Shown: in pieces, positions 1 through 6,431 of the stretch
How the letters are laid out: every line of letters starts with the position of its first letter
Numbering within the stretch: position 1 is the stretch's first letter
Made by a program: the position numbers and the translations under genes
Source of the DNA: an uncultured Paraglaciecola sp.
GTDB lineage: Bacteria > Pseudomonadota > Gammaproteobacteria > Enterobacterales > Alteromonadaceae
Direction of reading: 5' to 3'
NCBI GenBank assembly: GCA_905479025.1
Contig: CAJQKX010000564.1
Span: forward strand, 1 to 7,054
Length of the DNA: 7,054 nucleotides
The notes under the pieces: generated by a model
What the model was told of the DNA's origin: nothing
Databases searched by the model: none
Seen by the model: the letters and a program-made list of their open reading frames with translations, nothing else

Positions 1-1
1 G

Positions 2-43
2 CTGCTGTTGCGAGTTTTTAAAAATTTGAAAAAAAGCAACTAA
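2..43 (+). CDS. possible 3' tail of an upstream gene (partial)
   Basis: The second forward frame is open from the left edge and stops at TAA 41-43, reading LLLRVFKNLKKSN. A run of hydrophobic residues followed by a short lysine-rich tail would fit the end of a last membrane helix, as at the C-terminus of Wzz-type chain-length regulators that often sit beside such clusters. That identity is only a guess from 13 residues. The first frame also stops early (TAA at 19-21, reading AAVASF) and is an equally possible gene end. The hairpin and T-run that follow at 71-97 support a gene ending near here. Confidence 0.3.
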   Translation: MLLRVFKNLKKSN

Positions 44-70
44 AGAGTAAAAGAGAAAAAACTGTCAATG

Positions 71-97
71 ATGGAATGTCAACATTTCCATTTTTTT
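71..97 (+). terminator. weak terminator-like hairpin with T-run
   Basis: ATGGAA (71-76) pairs with TTCCAT (86-91). After a one-base bulge at T85, TG/CA can extend the stem around a short loop, and T-residues run from 91 to 97. The shape is that of a Rho-independent terminator, but the stem is short, bulged and AT-rich, so it would be weak or act as an attenuator. Its place between a possible gene end at 43 and the TATAAT box at 110 is consistent with a transcription-unit boundary. Confidence 0.3.
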
Positions 98-115
98 AAA
101 TGAAACGAATATAAT
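85..115 (+). promoter_or_regulatory. candidate sigma-70 promoter for the cluster
   Basis: A perfect TATAAT lies at 110-115, about 40 bases before the first ATG (156). The best -35 candidate is TTTCCA at 85-90 (4 of 6 matches to TTGACA), but its 19-base spacer is longer than ideal and it overlaps the 3' arm of the hairpin at 71-91. In AT-rich DNA a TATAAT can arise by chance. No JUMPstart/ops element (GGCGGTAGCGTG core), which often precedes polysaccharide operons, was seen here. Confidence 0.3.
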
Positions 116-146
116 CGAAATTATAGAAGCTTTAAATATGATTTAT

Positions 147-150
147 AGGA
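147..150 (+). promoter_or_regulatory. ribosome binding site of the HAD phosphatase gene
   Basis: AGGA at 147-150 lies five bases before the ATG at 156. This supports that ATG as the start and marks the first clear translation start in the window. Confidence 0.55.
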
Positions 151-155
151 TGTGA

Positions 156-527
156 ATGAAAAGGTTGATTTTAGATTTAGATGATACTATTTGCACGACG
201 GTAAATAGAGATTACAGGAATGCATTACCAGATCTGAAGATTATAGAGCGGATTAAAGCTTATAAAAAAGCAGGTTTCGATATTGTAATAAGCACAAGTC
301 GAAATGTTCGAACTTATAATGGGAGCATTGGTTTAATTAATGCGAATACGTTACCCGTAATAATTGAGTGGTTAGAGTTCCATGAGGTTCCATATGATGA
401 GCTTTATGTAGGTAAACCATGGTGCGGTCAAGAGGGGTTTTATGTCGATGATAAGGCTATTCGGCCATCTGAATTCTCTCGATATTCTTATGAAGAGATT
501 GTAGGTTTGTTGGATGCTGAAAAATGA
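156..527 (+). CDS. HAD-superfamily phosphatase, BcbF/EcbF capsule type
   Basis: This is a 123-residue cap-less HAD hydrolase. The HAD motifs are visible: motif I DLDDT at residues 7-11 (nucleophile D7, acid/base D9), motif II in ISTSRN (45-50), the motif III lysine probably K87, and motif IV D98-D99 in YVDDK. Length and motifs resemble the capsule-biosynthesis phosphatases BcbF/EcbF of Pasteurella multocida serogroups B and E; this is recalled family knowledge, not a search. Such enzymes remove phosphate from small phosphorylated metabolites in the cytoplasm; the substrate is unknown. The ATG at 156 has AGGA five bases upstream. The stop overlaps the next start as ATGA (524-527), so it is probably translationally coupled to the kinase fusion. 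The likely role is dephosphorylation of an intermediate made by, or fed to, the next two enzymes. Confidence is high for HAD phosphatase and moderate for the subgroup. Confidence 0.88.
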   Translation: MKRLILDLDDTICTTVNRDYRNALPDLKIIERIKAYKKAGFDIVISTSRNVRTYNGSIGLINANTLPVIIEWLEFHEVPYDELYVGKPWCGQEGFYVDDKAIRPSEFSRYSYEEIVGLLDAEK

Positions 528-2098
528 TATTGATTTCATCTGCAGCTTATGTGGAGAGAGAGTTTCAGTTAGAGTTTGGGGCCTTGCCTCCAGCATTGTT
601 GCCTGTTGGGAATATCCGATTATTTGAATTGCAAATAAGAGCGCTTAGAAAAAACTTTGCTAATGAAAAAATAGTATTGTCATTACCAAAAACGCACATA
701 CTTAATTTTCGTGATAAGAAAATTTTAGAGTCATTTAATGTTGATATTATTTATAACGAAGACGGCCTTAGTTTAGGGGAATCAATAGCATCTGTTGTTT
801 CGCATTATATCGATGTTATAGATAATATTCGTTTAATACATGGTGATACATTAGTTGACGGTCTTGTAGATGATTTGGATTGCATCGGGATTAGCGAGGC
901 GAAGGATGATCATCATTGGGAGGTAGATCAAAATAGTTCAGTGGACATAGTTTGGTGTGGGTATTTTTCTTTTAGTTCCGCAAAACACTTATTAAACTTA
1001 ATATTGAACGCCAAAGGTGACTTTGTTAGTGCTGTTCGTAGTTACGATACGCAAAAACATTTATTAAGATTTAAGCCTGCAATATGGTATGACTTTGGTC
1101 ATATTAGCACCTATTTCCAAAGCCGTTCAAAGATTACTACTGAAAGGAGCTTTAATTCTTTGCATATAAGTGATGGAAGCTTGGTTAAGTCTGGAGCTCC
1201 AATCGAAAAGATTAAGGCTGAATATAGCTGGTTTAAAAACATAGATGATGATCTTCTGGTTTATGTGCCTCAGCTAACACATGATGAATTTGATTTCGAA
1301 AATAAAAATTCATATCGGATAGAGTATTTACCGCTTCCGCCTTTGAATGAGGTTTTTGTACATGGCTCAAATAGCCCGAGGTTTTGGAATAAAATATTTA
1401 CACTCTGTGATGGGTTTTTACGCGCATGCGAAAAAAATGATATTGGTATTGAGGGTGTAGAAAAAGTAAGAGAAAATTCAAGCTTTCTTATTAAGGCTAA
1501 GCCTAAGGACAGGCTACATGAGTATTCATTGACAGCAGAATATTCAAATTTTGATTTCACTAATATATTAAATGGTAAATATCTCCCATCCATAAATATT
1601 ATCGTAGATGAGTGCGTTGATAGGTTGTTAAAAAAAGATATGATTTATGGTGTTTCGCATGGCGATTTTTGTTTGAGCAATATTTTATTTGATTCGAGAA
1701 CCCAAAGAATCAAAGTGATTGACCCTAGAGGTTTGGATTATTTTGGCAATGAAACTTTATATGGTGATTTAAGATATGACGTTGCGAAGCTGTCGCACTC
1801 TATTGTCGGCCTGTATGACCATATAATAGCAGGATCTTTCGAGCTAGAATTTGATTTTTCTGGAGATCAAGTTAACTTCATATTTGAAATACATCAGGAT
1901 GAAAATATAAAAAAAATTCAGGATATTTTCAGATCAAGAATATTCATAGATAAAATTAGTTGTTCTGATGTTATGCCTTTGACGATATTACTATTTCTAT
2001 CAATGCTGCCACTTCATTCTGATCAGCCGGTACGGCAGATGGCTTTTATTGCTAATGCACTTAGACTTTATTTAGATATGATATCGATGGAGAGTTAA
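524..2098 (+). CDS. nucleotidyltransferase-like / APH-type phosphotransferase fusion
   Basis: This is a 524-residue two-domain cytoplasmic protein. Residues 1 to about 200 resemble a GT-A-fold nucleotidyltransferase: a hydrophobic first strand, LPPALLPVGN (21-30) in the place of the usual PK-LLPV segment, HGDT at 106-109 with a candidate metal-binding D108, and YDFGH (189-193) where sugar nucleotidyltransferases have their D-G-T box. The glycine-rich G-x-G-x-R loop and the lysine after the first proline are absent, so this half may be inactive or specialised. From about 205 to the end it resembles aminoglycoside/choline kinases: FNSL and KSG segments, HGDFCLSN (379-386) matching the HGDxxxxN catalytic loop, D400 in VIDPRG as the metal-binding Asp, then YGDLRYD (413-419). 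The kinase half looks intact. Expected role: phosphorylate a small hydroxyl compound for activation. The ATG overlaps the previous stop, with GGA at 512-514 as ribosome site; the stop abuts the next ATG. Substrate unknown. Confidence 0.82.
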   Translation: MILISSAAYVEREFQLEFGALPPALLPVGNIRLFELQIRALRKNFANEKIVLSLPKTHILNFRDKKILESFNVDIIYNEDGLSLGESIASVVSHYIDVIDNIRLIHGDTLVDGLVDDLDCIGISEAKDDHHWEVDQNSSVDIVWCGYFSFSSAKHLLNLILNAKGDFVSAVRSYDTQKHLLRFKPAIWYDFGHISTYFQSRSKITTERSFNSLHISDGSLVKSGAPIEKIKAEYSWFKNIDDDLLVYVPQLTHDEFDFENKNSYRIEYLPLPPLNEVFVHGSNSPRFWNKIFTLCDGFLRACEKNDIGIEGVEKVRENSSFLIKAKPKDRLHEYSLTAEYSNFDFTNILNGKYLPSINIIVDECVDRLLKKDMIYGVSHGDFCLSNILFDSRTQRIKVIDPRGLDYFGNETLYGDLRYDVAKLSHSIVGLYDHIIAGSFELEFDFSGDQVNFIFEIHQDENIKKIQDIFRSRIFIDKISCSDVMPLTILLFLSMLPLHSDQPVRQMAFIANALRLYLDMISMES

Positions 2099-2815
2099 AT
2101 GATAGTGATTCCAATGCTTGGAAAGAGTAGTCGGTTTTTTGATGCGGGGTATGAACTACCGAAATATCAATTACCGTTAGGAAATGGCACAGTTTTTTCT
2201 GAGTCAGTAAAAAGCTTTAGGGCTCATTTTAATGATGAGCTGTTTGTATTCTTAATAAGGTCAGACTTTGATGCTCGAAAATTTATAACTTCGGAGGTTA
2301 AAGTGTTGGGGATAAAGAGTTTTCGTTTGGTTGAGTTTAGTGATGAAACACTTGGCCAAGCTGATTCTGTTTTTAAAGGAACGTCGGATTACAGTGACGA
2401 TATATCAATAATAGTTTTCAATATTGACACTATAAGACGAGGCTTTACCATCCCAAGTGATGGGGAGTTTCGAGATGGATTTTTAGAGGTGTTTAATGGA
2501 GAGGGTAATGCTTGGTCCTTTGTTCAGAAAGACGATGAAAACAATGTAATACAGACTGCGGAAAAAAGAAGGATATCAAACCTATGTAGTAACGGGATGT
2601 ATGGCTTTAAGAGGTTGGGTGATTTTCGGGAAGCTTATTTGCAGCGTTCTGAAAAGGATTTAGAAACTTATGGCGAGATTTATATAGCGCCTCTTTACAA
2701 TCAGCTTATTGCGAAAGGATTTAATATACGGTGTATTGAATTAGAAGAGGGGGTAACCATGAATTGCGGAACTCCTGAACAGTATGAAAAATTAAAAATC
2801 ACTTTAGAACGCTAA
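2099..2815 (+). CDS. nucleotidyltransferase (NDP-activating enzyme)
   Basis: This is a 238-residue single-domain nucleotidyltransferase of the sugar-phosphate/phosphocholine type. Visible motifs are the nucleotide loop GKSSRF (8-13) followed by LPKYQLPLG (20-28) with P21-K22; TLGQADSV (84-91), matching the usual T-x-GQA box; NIDT (108-111) with a candidate metal ligand D110; AEKRRIS (154-160) with a probable sugar- or phosphate-contacting K156; and NCGTPEQY (222-229), the C-terminal D-G-T-P-like box. It would couple a nucleoside triphosphate to a phosphorylated substrate, releasing pyrophosphate. Nucleotide and substrate cannot be read; Cj1416 (CTP:phosphoglutamine) and LicC (CTP:phosphocholine) are distant functional parallels only. 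The ATG directly follows the preceding TAA, with GGAG at 2089-2092 six bases upstream, which implies coupled translation with the kinase fusion. All expected motifs are kept, in contrast with the degenerate N-terminal domain of its neighbour. Confidence 0.83.
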   Translation: MIVIPMLGKSSRFFDAGYELPKYQLPLGNGTVFSESVKSFRAHFNDELFVFLIRSDFDARKFITSEVKVLGIKSFRLVEFSDETLGQADSVFKGTSDYSDDISIIVFNIDTIRRGFTIPSDGEFRDGFLEVFNGEGNAWSFVQKDDENNVIQTAEKRRISNLCSNGMYGFKRLGDFREAYLQRSEKDLETYGEIYIAPLYNQLIAKGFNIRCIELEEGVTMNCGTPEQYEKLKITLER

Positions 2816-2847
2816 TTGTTATTGATGAGCAGGGAAGAAATCAGGTA

Positions 2848-3642
2848 ATGAAAAAATCTGCTATTTGTTTACATGGAATCTCTTCGGGAAGAACGGAAAA
2901 GTCACCCGATGGCCAAGTTAATGTTTTAGATTCATTTCAAAAAATCAAAGATAATTTAATTGTGCCGAATAACTGTGATGTTTTTATACATACATGGGAA
3001 CATGACAAAGTAGAGGCGGTTATATCGGATTACTATCCGCAAAAATCTCTAGTAGAAAGGCCTATTATATTCCATGAGAATAATTGGTTAGATGATTTGA
3101 AGCACGTTAGGAGACGACTGATTTATGGGCACAATCACAAAGGTCGTAAAAATGCTTTATTAAGTAGATGGTACAGTTTGATGAAGTCAGTCGAATTAGC
3201 CAAGTTGAATGAAGTTGAGTCTGGTAGGAAGTATGACTATATATTTGTTACGCGTTTTGATTTGTCATTGAATGTAGAAGTTGAATTTGAAAGGCTAGAT
3301 TCAACGAGGTTTTATACTGGGAATTGGCCTAGATGGTACAGTGATGTGGGGGAGGAGCTTGATGAAATCGATGTATCTAAAGGATCTTATTTCAAATATA
3401 TCGGAAAAAAAGGCTTTCCATATGATGACGAAGGGTTGCATGATTTCTGGTTTCTATCAAATTCAGAGGCTATGAATAATTTTTCGTATTGCTATAAAAA
3501 TATAGAAGTTATGATTTCCAAGTGTGGTTTGAGTTCTCATAAAATTGCGTTGCAAAACATAATCGACAATGATTTGCTTGACAGTTTAGAGTTTTACTTA
3601 CAGTTTGCATCTGATTACACGCTTTCACGTTGGGAGCGTTAA
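2848..3642 (+). CDS. putative GT-A-like transferase of polysaccharide loci
   Basis: This is a 264-residue soluble protein with no signal peptide or membrane helix. It has the pattern of an uncharacterised group found in capsule and O-antigen clusters: a hydrophobic N-terminal strand ending in CLHG, CDVFIHTW (43-50), a central SRWYSLMKSVELAKL stretch (106-120), then YDYIFVTRFDLSL (129-141), where RFD (136-138) occupies the place of the D-x-D metal site of GT-A enzymes, and HDFWFLSN (198-205). These suggest a nucleotide-dependent transferase acting at the cytoplasmic membrane face; the assignment is by pattern recall, and donor and acceptor are unknown. It starts 32 bases after the nucleotidyltransferase, with AGGGAAG at 2831-2837 as ribosome site. 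Position directly after the kinase/nucleotidyltransferase/phosphatase trio makes it a candidate for transferring their product, which is inference. It could equally add an ordinary sugar. Confidence 0.62.
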   Translation: MKKSAICLHGISSGRTEKSPDGQVNVLDSFQKIKDNLIVPNNCDVFIHTWEHDKVEAVISDYYPQKSLVERPIIFHENNWLDDLKHVRRRLIYGHNHKGRKNALLSRWYSLMKSVELAKLNEVESGRKYDYIFVTRFDLSLNVEVEFERLDSTRFYTGNWPRWYSDVGEELDEIDVSKGSYFKYIGKKGFPYDDEGLHDFWFLSNSEAMNNFSYCYKNIEVMISKCGLSSHKIALQNIIDNDLLDSLEFYLQFASDYTLSRWER

Positions 3643-3698
3643 GTGGAATTATGTTGCAGTCACGAGCCTTCTATGTTTTTTTATGATTTTTACGTATT

Positions 3699-4982
3699 AT
3701 GAAAAATGAAAAGATAGTTATAAGTCTTGTGATCCAAGGTTTTGGTTTTTTATTTGCCGTGGCGACAGTATCTTTTTTCACGAAAATTTTTACGATACGG
3801 GAGTTTGGTTTTTTTAGCTATTTTATTTCCTTGATAACTATTATTAGCATTCCAATTATTTCAAGTGTTGCGGATTTTTCCGTAAAAGAAATATCGATAT
3901 CTATTTATTCAAAAGATTATCCATTACTTTACTCTGTAATTAATTTTTGTATATATACCGCAGGTATTATCTCTGCTGCTGTTCTTCTTTTATTATTTTT
4001 TATGGTGATTTTAAACGATTCATTGGGGTTCAATGATGTTGTCTTGATTTATTTAAGTGTTTTAGTGGTGTCTTTCGTAAGCATTGTAGCGTCAATTATT
4101 AGGGGTCTGGGATTTCCCGTATTAGGTCAGGTAGGGAATATTATTATCTATCCATGCATCTTTTTGTTGGTGTTTTGCATAGGTTACTATGGAGAAATTT
4201 ATGGCGCCGACTTAGGATATAGTGCGATTATTGTGAGGCTGATAGCGGGTGTTGTTAGTGCAGTAATATTGGTGTTTATATTGCGTTCTATTTGGCCTGT
4301 ACGCCCCGAAAATATGATTATTCCACCTCGACGAAAAGGTTGGGTTAAATCTTCCTTCGACTTTTTGGTGGTTGGATCACTTGGGGCGTTAGGGCGACAA
4401 ATTAATATTTTGTTATTGGCATGGTTTTCGACTTTTGATTCTGTAGCTGAATATAGGATTGTATTGCTTGGAATAACAGTATTCGAGCAAATGTCACTGG
4501 TTGGAACTATCTTGTTACAGTCTCGATTTGCTCAATCGGTGTTGCCTGAAGACTCGGATTTCTTAAAAAAAACTATCTTAAAAATTTATGGCCTGATTTT
4601 TGTTATTTCAATCATCGGTTTAGTTTTTTATTTTTTTATCGGGAAGAGCATCATCTCTCTAGTCTTCGGGGAGCAATATATTTCTACTTATTTTCCTGTG
4701 GGTGTGGTAATGGTGAGTCAAATTGTGAATTTACTGTTTGGCCCGGTTGGTATATTCATGACCATGAAAGGGAGAGCAAGTCTTGTAAGTAAGTATCTTG
4801 GTTTGTCTCTGGTATTAAATATATCAATTTCACTGTTATTAATTGAGCATTACGGTGTTTTAGGTTCAGCTTTAGGCTATGTATTTGGTGTTTTTTTATT
4901 CAATATTCTTTTATCGCATACTTGTAAAAGAGATTTGCAATTCGACCCGTCATTAGTATCAGCATTAAAAAAAGGTTTGTAA
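3699..4982 (+). CDS. wzx: Wzx-type polysaccharide repeat-unit flippase
   Basis: This is a 427-residue integral membrane protein with about twelve predicted helices (roughly 8-28, 37-60, 84-104, 113-133, 146-163, 175-196, 217-240, 250-275, 294-314, 331-352, 366-383 and 386-405). The N-terminus has the Wzx style: a first helix, then FTKIFTIREFGFFSYFIS (27-44), matching the L-x-x-x-E-F/Y-G start of helix two. Charged residues inside membrane segments (R180, R233, E263) are usual for this polysaccharide-transport family. Wzx moves undecaprenyl-diphosphate-linked repeat units from the cytoplasmic to the periplasmic leaflet for Wzy. The upstream in-frame stop at 3684-3686 makes the ATG at 3699 the first possible ATG start. 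It has no convincing Shine-Dalgarno sequence: the 12 bases before it are T-rich. A run of eight A's lies at 4565-4572. It is followed by wzy. The call of flippase is firm; substrate specificity cannot be read. Confidence 0.9.
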   Translation: MKNEKIVISLVIQGFGFLFAVATVSFFTKIFTIREFGFFSYFISLITIISIPIISSVADFSVKEISISIYSKDYPLLYSVINFCIYTAGIISAAVLLLLFFMVILNDSLGFNDVVLIYLSVLVVSFVSIVASIIRGLGFPVLGQVGNIIIYPCIFLLVFCIGYYGEIYGADLGYSAIIVRLIAGVVSAVILVFILRSIWPVRPENMIIPPRRKGWVKSSFDFLVVGSLGALGRQINILLLAWFSTFDSVAEYRIVLLGITVFEQMSLVGTILLQSRFAQSVLPEDSDFLKKTILKIYGLIFVISIIGLVFYFFIGKSIISLVFGEQYISTYFPVGVVMVSQIVNLLFGPVGIFMTMKGRASLVSKYLGLSLVLNISISLLLIEHYGVLGSALGYVFGVFLFNILLSHTCKRDLQFDPSLVSALKKGL

Positions 4983-5068
4983 AGGTGAATTGAGATATGG
5001 TGTATATATTTTCTAGTAGATCCCGATTTAGATATGCTTTATTAGTAACACCCTCTGGATTCTAATTA

Positions 5069-6379
5069 ATGTATTCGAAATCAATATTATATTTTCTATC
5101 TATAAGCTCATTGTTTCCTTTAATGGCTCCGTATTCTGGGGAAATTACAGGGTTTTCATTTGGTATAAATGTTTACTACTTGATAAATTCTAGTCTTTTG
5201 TTCTATGGGTTATCCTTATATGCAAGAAAAAAAATTTCGTTAAGTCCTTTTAGTAGTAAGATTTTATTTAGTTTATTTTTATTTGTTATTTGGGCTGTAG
5301 TCTCTTCATTATCCCTGCCTTTTTTATTTGAGGGGGTAAGTGTTTTTGAGCCAAGGGTTGGGCTTGATTATCAAGCTAGGAATGGATTAGGAGAGCTTGT
5401 ATGGAGTTATTCAAATCTTGGTCAGGCAATATATCTATGTTTAAACTTTAATATGGTTTTGGCTTCTTTATATATATTTAAGTCGAAAGAGGTGTTTTAT
5501 CCATATTTATTCAGGGTTTTTTTACACCTTTCGATAGTTATTTTGTTTCTAACCTTTTGGCAGTTTTTGAGTAAAATTACTGGTATATATTTTCCTCAGG
5601 AAATATTTTTTAGTCTTCTTGATCGTGGCGAATCAAATCAAACTTTATTAGGCCTGTTTAGAATAACGGCAACTATGAATGAACCATCTGCTTTAGGGGC
5701 GGTTCTTTGTTCTCTTTTAGCCTTCAATTTAGTAGGGGTTGCTAAGACAAGGCTAGTTAGATTTAAATTTTTGTCGATAATGTTAGCAGTTGCTGTTTTT
5801 TTGACAATTTCTTCAACGGGATTAATTGTGCTTTGTCTAATGTCAATTTTTATAATGACCAAGAAAGGTTATCAGATCCTTAGTACGAAAAAAATACATC
5901 TTAATAGTGTCTTGTTTTTTGTTTTTATGATGATTTTTTTAGCCACTAGCTATTTTTTGTTTAGAGATATTATTAATATAATATTAGGTGGTTCGCTTCT
6001 GGATAAAGCATCATCAGTATCATTTAATACTAGAACTGAAGCAGATCTTCATGGGCTAAGGTTGTTTTTTGAAACCTATGGTGTTGGAGTTGGATTAGGG
6101 AGCAATAGACCTTCTAGTTTTATTGTGGCTATCCTTTCAAATTTGGGTTTTCTAGGTTTATTTCTATGTTTTTTTATTATGTTTTTTGTTTTGAAGTCGT
6201 ACATTCGACTAAGGAAAAATGATGAGAGTTTAGATTACATATTTTCTGCATTTATTGTTTATCTGATAGCAAAAATAATATCAGGTCCAGACATTAGCTC
6301 AGAATTTTTTTGGATATGCCTTTCTGGGTATATCATTTCATGTGAAATTTCAGAAAGAGATACCGTAACGTGTAAATGA
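5069..6379 (+). CDS. wzy: Wzy-type O-antigen/capsule repeat-unit polymerase
   Basis: This is a 436-residue polytopic inner-membrane protein with ten or more hydrophobic segments and a large periplasmic-type loop near 165-200 and again near 300-350. Hallmarks of the O-antigen polymerase/ligase superfamily are present: FRITATMNEPSALG (197-210) with R198 and E205, SFNTRTEADLHG (318-329) with R322, and GVGVGLGSNRPSS (338-350). Arginines in such loops are important for polymerisation in studied Wzy proteins. A WaaL-like ligase is the main alternative, but placement beside wzx inside a transferase cluster favours Wzy. It polymerises lipid-linked repeat units in the periplasm. The stop at 5063-5065 in the same frame limits the start to the ATG at 5069 or later; GGA at 5057-5059 is a modest ribosome site. 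A run of eight A's (5227-5234) lies early in the gene, where slippage would truncate it. Confidence 0.88.
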   Translation: MYSKSILYFLSISSLFPLMAPYSGEITGFSFGINVYYLINSSLLFYGLSLYARKKISLSPFSSKILFSLFLFVIWAVVSSLSLPFLFEGVSVFEPRVGLDYQARNGLGELVWSYSNLGQAIYLCLNFNMVLASLYIFKSKEVFYPYLFRVFLHLSIVILFLTFWQFLSKITGIYFPQEIFFSLLDRGESNQTLLGLFRITATMNEPSALGAVLCSLLAFNLVGVAKTRLVRFKFLSIMLAVAVFLTISSTGLIVLCLMSIFIMTKKGYQILSTKKIHLNSVLFFVFMMIFLATSYFLFRDIINIILGGSLLDKASSVSFNTRTEADLHGLRLFFETYGVGVGLGSNRPSSFIVAILSNLGFLGLFLCFFIMFFVLKSYIRLRKNDESLDYIFSAFIVYLIAKIISGPDISSEFFWICLSGYIISCEISERDTVTCK

Positions 6380-6418
6380 AGTTTAATCGTACAGAGGTGG
6401 ATTTCAATAATGAAATTT

Positions 6419-6423
6419 AAAGG
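6419..6423 (+). promoter_or_regulatory. ribosome binding site setting a TTG start
   Basis: AAAGG at 6419-6423 lies eight bases before the TTG at 6432. The reading frame is closed upstream by TGA at 6411-6413, and there is no ATG or GTG between that stop and the conserved N-terminus, so this site decides the start. Confidence 0.5.
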
Positions 6424-6431
6424 CTTGGATT

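Noticed and set aside
1..155. JUMPstart/ops element, CRISPR repeats, tRNA or IS ends
   Set aside because: I looked for the ops core, regularly spaced repeats, cloverleaf sequence and terminal inverted repeats here and in the other gaps and saw none.
372..596. Minus-strand reading frame of 74 codons
   Set aside because: It lies antisense across the phosphatase/kinase junction, has no recognisable motif, and is explained by the two well-supported + strand genes.
1270..1593. Minus-strand reading frame of 107 codons
   Set aside because: It is wholly inside the kinase fusion gene, has low-complexity serine/phenylalanine-rich content and no family resemblance.
156..2815. Campylobacter-type O-methyl phosphoramidate pathway
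   Set aside because: A kinase and nucleotidyltransferase are present, but there is no glutamine amidotransferase (Cj1417-like) and the kinase is APH-like, unlike glutamine kinase Cj1418.
156..2815. Phosphocholine (licABCD) cassette
   Set aside because: There is no choline transporter or LicD-type transferase, and the licABCD set has no HAD phosphatase or fused nucleotidyltransferase domain.
5638..5862. Minus-strand reading frame of 74 codons
   Set aside because: It is antisense to the wzy segment containing the conserved MNEPS motif; no independent support.
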